Below are positions 49,551 through 59,733 of a stretch of DNA of 64,000 nt, piece by piece. Origin of the DNA: Turbatrix aceti (Eukaryota; Nematoda; Chromadorea; Rhabditida; Panagrolaimidae); NCBI GenBank assembly GCA_963969345.1, contig OZ017767.1:8584739-8648738 (forward strand). Direction: 5' to 3'. Positions within the stretch are counted from its first letter, which is position 1. Each line of letters opens with the position of its first letter. Position numbers and translations under genes: made by a program. Under the pieces are notes generated by a model. That model searched no databases. It saw nothing but the letters and a program-made list of their open reading frames with translations, and had not been told where the DNA came from.

Positions 49551-52500
49551 CTAGCTGACCTCGAGGCGACGGAAGTCAGCGTGGGGGTTGTCCTTGTGCT
49601 TGCGGGCGGCGCGAACGGCCTCGGCCATGGTCGGGGAGGCGCGGGAGACGGAGTTGGTCACGTAGTAGTCCGCGAGTTCGCGCTGCGCGACCTCGAGGCT
49701 CTTGGACGTCGGCGCGGTGGAGGCGAGGGCGGCGGCCTGCGCGAGGAAGCCCGCCGGCTCGACGGTGCCGAGGTGGCCAAAGTGGGGCGCGACCTGGATG
49801 AGTCGTTGGCGGATCTCGCCGAGGGTGTCGTAGTGGAGGGCGCGGCCGGCGACTTCGGAGAGGGCGCGGAGGATTTTCCAGTCGACGCGACCCTCGCCGG
49901 GGGGCGCGACGGCGGAGTAGCCCTTCTGCGCGCGGCCTTCAGTGTTCACCCAGATGGCTTCCTTCTCGGTGTACGCGGCGCCCGGCAGAACGACGTCGGC
50001 GATTTCGGCACCGGCATCTCCGTGGTGGCCTAAATTATAAAATTGCAAAGAAAATCAAAACTGGCGGCTCAGTTAAACAAAAACCGACCCTGATAGACGA
50101 TAAAGACGTCGTCGGCAAAGTCGGATCGCTGGAGTTTCGTCTCGTCGGAGCCGAGCAGGTAGACGAGCTTCAGAGACTTCTTGACGCTGTCGATCTGCGA
50201 GATCGGCTTGTATCCGAGGTCGAGGGCTGCTACCTGGCCAGCATTGCGGTGGAGGACGTTGATGACCGCTCGTTGCCCTAAAAACGCAGTTTAACTACTA
50301 CAGTTTTTTTTTTAAATCGCCCCAAAAAATTCTAAATAAATAATGAATTCACGTGTGTTTCGAAAAAATATGCCTCAATTCGAAAACCGCTCGTTGGCCT
50401 GTAAAAGTTGTTGAAACATTCGTGTTCTTCGAAATAATATATTGCTGAAATCAGTTTCCCTCACAACTTTCACAAAACAAAACATTTCCGAAAATTTGAA
50501 AATTTTTAATTCGGGCACGTTGACCAATAATCAGCAAAAAAATTCAAAAATAACAATCTGAAATATTAAAAAAAAATTTATGCGGCCATCGGTGATCAAT
50601 CAGTTTCATAAACCCCTTTTCCACCAAAAAATTTCCTAAAAAAATCAGAATATCACACAGCCTTACTGAATTCAGTTTAAAAAAATCACTACTCCAATAC
50701 TTTCCGAATTTTGATTCCAAAAAATTAATTTAGAAATTTGAGTTACATATATGTCACACTCTCAGTTTTTAAGCCAAAAATGCGGTAGAAAAAAATCGCA
50801 TTTTAATGCCAATTATGCAGCTCCCAAAAAATTGATCAGTTCAAAAATTGTGCATTTTCCCCTAAAAAAATCTGTCGACACCAGTTTCCCAAATCCTTTT
50901 TCATAAAAAAACGCACTTTACTGGTTTCCCAAAAATTATAACTTTTTTTATTTGGGTACGTTAAGCGCAAAAAAATGGCAAATTAACAATCAGCTAAAAC
51001 AAAATATTTGAAAAAAAATCTAGCTGGTAATTAATTCAGTTTCCATAGATCAAATGCTGGCCAGTTTAAAACCCCAAAAAATTCATAAATAAATAATTTA
51101 GGCATTATTCGAAAAAAACAACAACAATAAGTATTCTGTGCCCTAAAAAAACTCACTACAATTTACGCAAAAATTGGAAAAAACAACCCCCAGTGTTTCA
51201 AAAATCAGTTTTCAAAAAATTTTTACAAAAAAAAATGAAAAATGCTGAATTTTAACGGTAATTTTCTAAAATTTTAACAAAAAAATGTTAATCCGGGCAT
51301 TCAGATTTCGAAAAAGAATAAAACAGGGCATTTTTTAATGCCCAATTTGATGTGGTTACAAACCCCAAAAAAATTCTGAAGAATTTCAAACCACTTTCCC
51401 CAAAAAAAAAAACCAACCATTTCCACGAAGCTTGGCAGCGAGTCTCTGAACTTTTCCAAGCACAGCGGCTCCTTCGGGTCCCTTGAGCGCATCGACGCCA
51501 ACGATGATGAGCGGATGCTTGGCCTTGTCGAGCGACGAGTTGAACGACGTCTTGCCGGACGCGAGGTCATCGATGACGGTCGCCGACGATCCCAGGTAGT
51601 TGTACGCGTACGTGAGGTCGACTTCCGATCCAATGACAGCGTACTCAATGTCCGTCTGGAGGTATTGCTTTCGGAGACGAGCGTTGAGGACGGGCGCTTC
51701 GAAGCGGGGATTCGTTCCGATGAGCACGACGGCATCTGCTTCATCGATGCCGGCGATCGAATCGTTGAACAGGTAGTTTGACCGAAGATCGGTGCCACCC
51801 GATCCAGAAGCGACAAAATCTTCTTCGGTAAAAACATTTTCGCTGTTGAACCTGTTGACGAGGTCCTTGCCGGCGATGAGAGCTTCGGCGTCGGTCAGAC
51901 CGCCTCCGATGAGGCCAATGTTTGCCGGGAGAGTTTGGCGGAACTTGGACGCGACGGAGAAGAGCGCTTCTTCCCAGGTGGATTGCTGGAGCACTCCGTC
52001 CCGCTTGATGAAGGGCGTGAGCAGGCGCTGACGCTTGAGTCCATCGACCGCGAATCGGGATCGGTCGCCGATCCACTCCTCGTTGATGTCGTCGTTGAGC
52101 TTGGGCGTGACGCGGAAGACCTCTCCCGTGCGATGGGCAACGACAATATTTGATCCGAGAGCGTCGAGTGCATCGACGGACTCTACCTTCCTCAGCTCCC
52201 AGGGACGGGCCTGGAAGCTGTACGGCTTGTTGGTCAGCGCTCCGACAGGGCAGAGATCGATGACGTTGCCTGAGAGCTCGGATGCAAACAACTTGTCGAC
52301 ATAGGTCCCGATCTGGAGATCAGAGCCACGACCAGTCGTACCAAAATCCGCGACACCGCAGACCTCGTTGGCAAAACGGACGCAACGGGTGCACTGGATG
52401 CAGCGGGTCATGATGGTCTTGACGAGGGGGCCAATGTTCTTGTCCTCGACCGCGCGCTTACCGTCAAACTTGACCTGGAGTCGGGAGCGATCCGAGCCAA

Positions 52501-53803
52501 ACGTCATCGATTGGTCCTGGAGATCGCATTCTCCGCCCTGGTCACAGATGGGACAGTCGAGGGGATGGTTGACGAGGAGAAATTCCATGACGCCTTCGCG
52601 GGCCTTCTTCGTGAAGGGAGAGTTGGTCTTGACGCGCATGCCGTTCATGACGGGCATCGCGCACGACGCGACGGGCTTCATCGATTTTTCGACCTCGACG
52701 AGACACATCCGACAGTTGCCCGCGATCGAGAGGCGGTCATGGTAGCAGAAGCGGGGGATGTCGATGCCGATCAGCGCGCACGCCTGAAAATTGGGGTTGA
52801 ACGGGGAAAAAAAATCACCAACAGTTTAAAAAAAATTTCTAAATAAAAGCATGGAATTTGAGGTTGAACATAGAAAATTATACTTATCTTGGCCGGGCAC
52901 GCCACCACGCACAGTTATCAAATTTTAATTGTTTTAACAATTAAAATTTGATAAATGAGGCAACTTTAAAAAAATTTGGAATTAAAAAACTAACAGACAA
53001 AAAAGATTCACAATAAAATATAATAAAAGCCTGGACAGAGAAAATTGTTTACATATTTTTTTGAGGCTCAGTTATTATTTTTTGCAATGAAATAAAAACA
53101 AAAACAGAATCTTAAAAAAATGAAGCAACTAAAAAAATTGGCATTGAAAAACTGGTAACGGACATAAATATGTATGTACTCAGTTAAAAATTTTTTTGCG
53201 ATAAATTGAAAACCCAGAATTAACATGGACAGTTTACTTTTTACTTTTACTTTATTACTCTTACTCGTGCATAATTACTCATTACAAAATTAAAGAGACG
53301 GTGATGAGTATCGAGATTGCACGAAGAGAGTACCATCAACATGGACAGTTATCAAATTTTTATTGTAAAATTTTTTAATTCTAAAAAAATGAAGCAACTT
53401 CAAAAAAATTTGCCATATTTTTCGAATTTAATCGAACTCCAAAAAGAAAAACCAGTTAGAAAAAAATTCTGCAAAATACAATAAAACTTTTTGTTTTATT
53501 TACATTTTTTAATTCAACGTCCATTGGAACAGTTTTATCAAAAATACTTTGGCAATGAGAAAAACTGGCGCAAATAAATGTAACTTTTCAAAAAGAGTAA
53601 CCAGTTTTAGAAAAAAAATTTTTATCATAAAAACAGACCTGCAAGATGGTAGTTCCGGGATCGACGAGAACCTTCTTGTCATCGATAAAAACCTCAACTT
53701 TTTGAGGAGCCGTGCTTTGGAGTCGCGTAGAGGCCACGCTAGCCGCCGAATTCTTGCTTAGCGACCATAGACGCGTGCTAAGCTTCGAGCCGGTGCTCAG
53801 CAT
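49551..53803 (-). CDS. NDUFS1: NADH dehydrogenase iron-sulfur protein 1, 75-kDa subunit of complex I
   Basis: Predicted 732 residues (human 727) in four exons: 53639-53803, 51418-52783, 50089-50277, 49551-50029. It is the largest iron-sulfur subunit of complex I in the mitochondrial matrix arm. The N-terminus is a basic, Ser-rich import signal. The [2Fe-2S] ligands start in a ferredoxin-like fold ([18 protein letters not shown] and the downstream Cys). Then come [18 protein letters not shown], the tetranuclear-cluster [16 protein letters not shown] and [12 protein letters not shown]. The molybdopterin-oxidoreductase-like C-terminal part follows ([33 protein letters not shown]). TTTTTTTTCAG lies one base before the ATG. 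Intron 2 is about 1.1 kb and AT-rich. Confidence 0.97.
52915..52954. repeat. Perfect 19-bp inverted repeat with 2-base loop
   Basis: 40-bp near-perfect palindrome in NDUFS1 intron 1. The arms start TTATCAAATTTTAATTG. Confidence 0.9.
53242..53335 (-). mobile_element. LINE-like 3' end fragment
   Basis: On the minus strand the codons for [15 protein letters not shown] and a stop are followed by the same GTAATGAGTAATTATGCACG tail as at 41630-41695. It lies in NDUFS1 intron 1. Confidence 0.6.
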
Positions 53804-54217
53804 ACTGAAAAAAAAAAAGCAAAATGGGTACTAACAAATATTAACGACAGTTTTTTTCAAAAATACAATTCGGCGATTTTAGACGCCTGGTTCAACTTGC
53901 GAGCCCAAAAAAAAAATAAATCTTTTTAACTACAGTTATTAAACAACCCGATACATAAAAACTTGGCAGGAAAAAAAATCGATGTCGTTGACTTTCTGTA
54001 TTTTCAATATTCGGTGCGTGAAGGCGTGGAACAGAAAAGTCACCGGTTGAAAGCTCGAAAAAGGTGAAATCGATTTTTGAAATCGTTTCAGGCATCTTCC
54101 GGGCACCGGCGGGTTCCTAGAGCTGCAAAAAATATTTACAAATATGTAAATAACAAACTAATGATATGCAGTTAAAAAAAAACCCACAAAAACATCGTCC
54201 TGGACAAATCATGGATT
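53804..54217. other. Intergenic between NDUFS1 and the upstream gene
   Basis: The genes are in tandem on the minus strand. A short frame at 53892-54117 has an acceptor-like TTTGCAG upstream but no recognisable product, so I do not call it. Confidence 0.45.
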
Positions 54218-55145
54218 CTACTTGGCCGAAGACTCCGAATCCGGATGTTTTTTGACCATATTTGATCGAAGAAGGTAAAATCGGTTCCGGGAACGGTCGG
54301 GAAGAATGTTGAACTGGAGAGCGAGGATAGCAGCGACGCCGAGGACGTTGATATCGTTGAAACGTCCCTCCGAGTACCGGGCTTCGATTACGTTACTTGG
54401 ATCCTAAAAAAGTCGACCACATCAACACTGGCAGTGTAAAATTAACCAAATTTTTTTATTTGAAAAAAATTTAATTCTGTTATTTTACAATCAAAAGAAA
54501 AATTCCATCTCAGTTTTTTTTACAATTTTTTACGTAAAAATTACAGGCAATTCAGTTTTTTTTTAAATGCCAAAACCAAAACGCTATCAGTTTTTTTTCC
54601 AATTTTTGAAAAAAAAGAGTTTTTTTTAATGAAAAAATGAAAACAAACAGTTTTTTTAAACCCCAAAAAAACCAACCAGAATCGCGAGTTTGAAAACTTC
54701 GGGAATAGGATTTCCCTTTCCAAAGAAAGCCTCAGCAGTTGTCTTGGACACAAAAGTGTGGGGTGAACCGGGATAAAAGTTGGTCCAAAAGTTGATAATC
54801 GGCGTGTCTTTTTTTTCAGCCAACTGACCGACCAGGGGAACCACGAGACGGCCATCAGGTGGCAAAATCACGCCTTCGACAAAGTTTCCCAGTAGAAACG
54901 ATCCAGGACTCAGGTGAGGAAGTTTCATGCTTTCGCCGATCTGAATAACAAAAATATTTAAAACACAGTTAAAAAAAAAGAAACAAACAAACTTCTCGGA
55001 GTTGCGCTTCCTTGATGACATCGTCTTCCTGGGGAGTGACAACGTCGGATTCGGGGGAAGAAGAAGGCGCGGCCGTGGATTGGAGTCGGCATGCAAGTGG
55101 AAATGTCCGGCCGAGTGCCAGAAGCTTGGAAGTGATGACTGACAT
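54218..55145 (-). CDS. Probable mitochondrial protein, family unrecognised
   Basis: Three exons (54993-55145, 54677-54940, 54218-54403) give 200 residues. The first 25 residues (MSVITSKLLALGRTFPLACR, then LQSTA) look like a mitochondrial import signal; NDUFS1 here has the same RLQSTAP motif at its own N-terminus. The mature part is compact, with PPDGRLVVPLVGQLAEKK, INFWTNFYPGSPHTF and a C-terminal FNDINVLGVAAILALQF. I do not recognise the family. It lies in tandem upstream of NDUFS1, but the 400-bp gap does not argue for an operon. Confidence 0.65.
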
Positions 55146-56169
55146 TTTCAGGCACTTTTTTGTGGACCTAAAAAAATATTAATTGCATATTTTCAAAACC
55201 AGTGATAATTACAAAAATATTGCTCGAGTAACCAGTTAAAAAAAAGTATAAAACCCCCAAAAACAGATTTTAGTTTAAAGTACATCCAGACCCAAAAACA
55301 CGCGCCGTATTGTAAACGAAGAATATGTACATCAGTGATCACAATCCGTAACCTACAACCCCAACATGCGCTAAAGTAAGTCGCCATACAAAAGATTGCA
55401 AGCAGCAAAAACCTTACTCAAACGCGTTCGCGGTTGTTAACAATTGGCGACGATGGGACACGACTCACAAATATTGACGTCTGACGCGGCGCTTAAAGGA
55501 GAAAATCGGCAGTTTTCACCCGAGGCCTTTACAACTCTAACAGTGACATCAGTTTTCACAAATCCATCGATATCCCATCGAAAACAGAACAAAAAACAGG
55601 AGATAAAAGCAAGAAAAACGCCGCATGATAAAAGTTAGCTGAAAAAAATTTTCGTGCTGAATTACGAGAATGAGTTTGAGCGCGTGCGGAAAAATTGTCT
55701 TGAAAAGAAGAAGTTTGGATTTTCGTATCGGGAATCACGATTATGTATTTTTCCGCATCAGTTTTTTTTTGTGACGAAGCTGATACGATGACAGTTTATT
55801 TTTCAGTTCTGTTGCATAAAAAATGTTCACCGCACAGTTCGGTTTTTTTTGTTTCTCATTTTTCACTTTATTTGCACAGTTGTCAACAGTTCCTTTTAAA
55901 AATACATGAAATTTGCGCAGTTTGGCACTCAACAATCCCAGAAAATTTATAATTATTCTCACAATCAATTTATCGAAAAAAATATTTTTTTGATCAAATG
56001 CGCGTTGAATTATCGTTGTGAGATTGTCGACCCTATTTTCCCCTTTCTCATCGAATAAACGCAGTTTTTTTTATTATCAATCCAATGCCTTCAGTTCAAC
56101 ATTCAACAGCACTTTGTAACCACGAAGCCAAGAAAAAAATATTTTCTCAGACAGTTTATACAAAACACA
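55146..56169. other. Intergenic, nothing recognised
   Basis: AT-rich, with several T runs preceded by CAG on the plus strand. No exon supported. Confidence 0.5.
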
Positions 56170-56376
56170 TTACTTTTCGATGAAAAGCGCCTTCAGTTGC
56201 TGAAGCTGCATAGCCTCCATTAATCGTTGCGGGAGTTCGGTTCGGATGAGCTCGATGAGCATCTCGGGAGTATGCGTCGACGGCGAGATTGGCGTAGATG
56301 GCGGGGCAGTGATGGACTCTTCGGAGAAGAACGGCACTTCCATGGCGACGGCGTTCATGCGGTTTTGGGTAGACAT
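56170..56376 (-). CDS. Short protein or partial gene, unrecognised
   Basis: Open frame of 68 residues from the ATG at 56376: a Met-rich start, a Pro/Ser/Thr stretch (APPSTPISPSTH), then a helical segment with many Leu (ELIRTELPQRLMEAMQLQQL). GC content and codon use look coding-like against AT-rich surroundings. An adjoining exon may exist. No family recognised. Confidence 0.4.
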   Translation of the reverse strand: MSTQNRMNAVAMEVPFFSEESITAPPSTPISPSTHTPEMLIELIRTELPQRLMEAMQLQQLKALFIEK

Positions 56377-57146
56377 AATAATAACTTTTCTGCCATCAAC
56401 CCCAGTTTAAATAAAACATCGGACCAGATCGAGTGGGCGGACCACTGAGATTCAAATCATAAGCCTTTTGCTTTTGTGGTGGTACAAACTCTGAGGGCAT
56501 GTGCCATCGCGCATTCGCAGCGGCGCGCGGATCGCTTGAGTGTCAGTTTTACTTGAAGCGTCTGACACAATGCATTCTTGCTGGAAACTGGTGGATTTTG
56601 AATTAAAAAACGATGGGTTTAAAAAAATAACAGATAACATATAAGACTGAAACAGTTTTTTTAGTAAATATTTAGCTAATGTGCACTACAAAGTTTTTTC
56701 CTACGTTGTACTTAACACAGAACAGGTGACAGGTGTGTTCAAAACAACAAAAAGTTGGTGAGTTTATGTGGGCAGCGTTTTGGAAATTCTGCACGAAATT
56801 TGTGCCAAAAAGTTGCTTTCACTATAAAAAGTTTATACCGTAAAATTCACCTGCCTGAGGCATCTACAGGCGGAGTAACGATCGCCTAAAATCGCGTTTT
56901 TGCCATTTTTTACGAGTTTTTGCACGTTGTAGCTAAAAAAGTGCGGCACTTCCACAGCTGAGGTACATATTGATCGACGTAGTTTTTGATGGAGAATCTG
57001 ATAAAAAATATAAAAATAAAGGTTTACCTATAATATTCGAGCTTAAGGTTGTTTGACAGAGCAAATTGAACTTTGTTAATCAATTTTATGACAAATGAAA
57101 GGGAACTTTTAAGTTAAAAAAAAGTGCGAATTTCAGTGGAATAAAA
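56377..57146. other. Intergenic with a solo arm of the palindromic element
   Basis: Apart from the element copy at 56837-57030 no feature is evident. Confidence 0.5.
56837..57030. mobile_element. Single arm of the element found in the TRMT1 intron
   Basis: ACCGTAAAATTCACCTGCCT and the following 150 bp match both arms of 20160-20602, with substitutions. The second arm is missing. Confidence 0.8.
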
Positions 57147-59232
57147 TCATGGAAGCGACAGCGCAGTGTACCGTTCGCGAATAGTGTACGCAGCTGGCTT
57201 TGGCTCGCGGGAACGCGTGAAGACTCCTTTTCGGTTGCCGACGATGCGACCGCTCGCTGAAAAGTAAGGCACAGGGGCTTGAATTATCGACAAAAAACAA
57301 AACAGTCAAAAACATACTCGCAATGGTATCAAAATCAGCCAAGTTCCAAACAAGTTCTCCAGTTGTCAAATTTTGGGCTCTTGCAAAGTCGAATGCTTCA
57401 AAGTTGGACTTGAGAGTTTCGACGTGGTAATTCCAGGTGTACGGCTCGGCTGGGAGTCGGGAAAGTTCGTCCAAAGAACCAGCGCCATATTCGGTGACGA
57501 TGATCGGCTTGTGGAATTTATCGTGGTATTGTTTGATCAAATCTTTCGTGCCGATGGCTGGAGAGTCGGAGTGGCCCCATGTCGAATACCATCCGATGTA
57601 CTTGTTGAAGCAAATGACATCAAGCAAATCGACGACTTTTTCAACATTTGGTAGTTTGTCGGTGACAAGGGTGATTGGTCTCGAAGAATCAAAAGTCCGG
57701 AGATAATTTATCAGCTTACTGAAAAAGCAATACAGTAATCAGCGCAAGCAATTCACCTGACTAGCCTGAAATAAGGTCTCGCTTCTTTTTGATCAGATTT
57801 TGGCTCGTTAGCGATGGACCACATAATGACGGAAGGGTGTCTGTTGTCACGAATAAAGAGCCTCTTAAGGTAATCCTTGTGAAGATCAATGTTGTTAAAC
57901 CTTTGCAATGCAACAGCAGGGGCTTCATCGATGACAACGATGCCGCGACGGTCCGCTTCGTACATGCGGAGCTCGTGGTAGGGATAGTGCGACGTCCTGA
58001 AACAGTTGGCCTCCGACCACTCCAGCAGGTTGAATTCCTTGCTGGCCAATGGCAGGTTGAAGCCCCGTCCGATAACATAAAAGTCCTCGTGCATGCCGAA
58101 TCCGACGCAGTAGAAAGGCTTTCCGTTGATGTTCAGCTTGTTGTCGACGATTTTGACGGTTCGGAAGCCGAATGGGTCTCGGTAGATGTCGACGATATTT
58201 CCGTTTTTATCCAGAATGGAGACCTCTAGCTGGTACAGCGTCTGGTTGCCGTAGTGCCGAGGCCACCAGGGTTTAACGTCAGGCACGACGCCGGTACCTA
58301 CGAGGCCAGATGCCTTGTACAGTACTTTCGGCTTATTTTCGTTGTTGTCAATGACAGAAACCCGAACGGTGTACTTGTTAGGCAACTTTTTAACATTGAG
58401 TTTGATCTCGTAAGTAATGGATCCGTCAGCCTTGGCCACAAGCGTTATACCGACGATGTTGACTCGCGGCAGCTTGAGCAGACTAACGGGACGCAGAATC
58501 CCGGCGTAGTTAAAAAAGTCCATTGTTGGGACTGCTTCGTTGTGACTGTATCCAAGAAAAGTAGATTTTACTGTCTTGCCTTGCGGAATGGTTGTACTCG
58601 TCAGGGTGTTGTCCACTGCCACCGTTAGTGTATTAACTTTGCCAAAAATTGGATCAATTTTAACTTGAAAGGGCAAGTGGCCGCCTATGTTTGTGTATAC
58701 GAATTCGCCGTTGAGGTACTGAAACAAATCGGATTTTGTCCCGCAAGTAACGTTATTTGTGACTTATGATATTAGCATGATAGTTGATGCTCTCAAAGTT
58801 AAGGACGTGTTGCAAAGCTGAATCACGGTTCTGGGGGGTAAAGGTGGTCTGGTACCACACCCAACCGATGTGGTTCCTGACATTAAAGGTAGGAATGATG
58901 TCGTTGTACGCCGATGGAACGGGCATCATTGTCGCGTTCTGACAGAAAAGTTGAAATTCTTTGTCGTGGAAAAAATACAAACCTTAAATTTGGACAAATC
59001 CAGAGTATACCATTTGTTTGCGTAACCCCTTGAATGATTCGCAATTTCTTTATCCATCACAAAAGTCCATAGCCCATCAAGGGACTCATAGGATCTGGCT
59101 TCGTTGTTCTGAAAAAAAAAGTATTCTGTGAACGAGCAGAATTTTTTCGATCTTGCCTACCTGGATGTAAAGCCCGTCGGAAGAGACGACGACGTGAAAA
59201 ATAAGAAAAACAGAAAAAAAATTCCACAACAT
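57147..59232 (-). CDS. GUSB: Beta-glucuronidase, glycoside hydrolase family 2
   Basis: Predicted 613 residues (human 651) in six exons: 59161-59232, 58983-59108, 58768-58938, 57757-58718, 57318-57718, 57147-57256. It hydrolyses beta-D-glucuronosides, normally in lysosomes. A signal peptide ([20 protein letters not shown]) comes first. The sugar-binding jelly-roll domain follows ([22 protein letters not shown]), then the barrel with E428 in WSIANEP (acid/base) and E520 in IVTEYGAGS (nucleophile). The C-terminal [17 protein letters not shown] block is typical. All phases agree and the frame is intact. However, the donor of intron 3 reads ATC|ATAAGT, with A in place of the invariant G. Reading on reaches a stop after four more codons. 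Confidence 0.9.
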
Positions 59233-59733
59233 GACACTGGAACAAAACGTTAGCGCAATGTTCGCTATGAAAGCTTGATACGAAAAATGTTCGCTATGCA
59301 AGCTTTATATATCATAACTCCTAAAGATTAATGACCCCAAGGAGCGGGAAAGGTAAGTCGACGTGAGCGACGTAGAAGCAACGTTGACTTCACATTAATT
59401 TTGCAGAAATTTTTTGAATTTTTTTACATTCCTAATGCCCTCCCGATTTCTGTTTGCAACTTTTGCAGACTGTCTCTTACGTCGCAAACTTTGCAACGTA
59501 AGAGACACACTGCAACAGAAATGAGGACGGTCGGCAAGACTTTTTTACAATTTCAAATGTTTTGTTCCCACCCCTAAGAAGGTCTAATCCCCCGATACAC
59601 GAATTTAAAAAAACCGGATTCTATCCAAATTGAGGTGTATTTTGTCGTAAAAATCCTATTATATATTTTTTATTTTACAGATGTTGTACAATTAATTATT
59701 TAAAAAAACCAGGAGAACACGTCTGATATGAGC
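59233..59733. other. Intergenic upstream of GUSB
   Basis: Holds a short inverted repeat (TGTCTCTTACGT at 59471-59482, complement at 59496-59507). AGCTTGATA/AGCTTTATA-type repeats lie near the GUSB start. No gene. Confidence 0.5.

Noticed and set aside
49581..52846. Long plus-strand frames opposite NDUFS1
   Set aside because: They are GC-rich shadows of the NDUFS1 exons; the minus-strand frame has the iron-sulfur motifs.
57789..58628. Plus-strand frames opposite beta-glucuronidase
   Set aside because: Shadows of a coding exon whose minus-strand frame has family motifs and catalytic residues.
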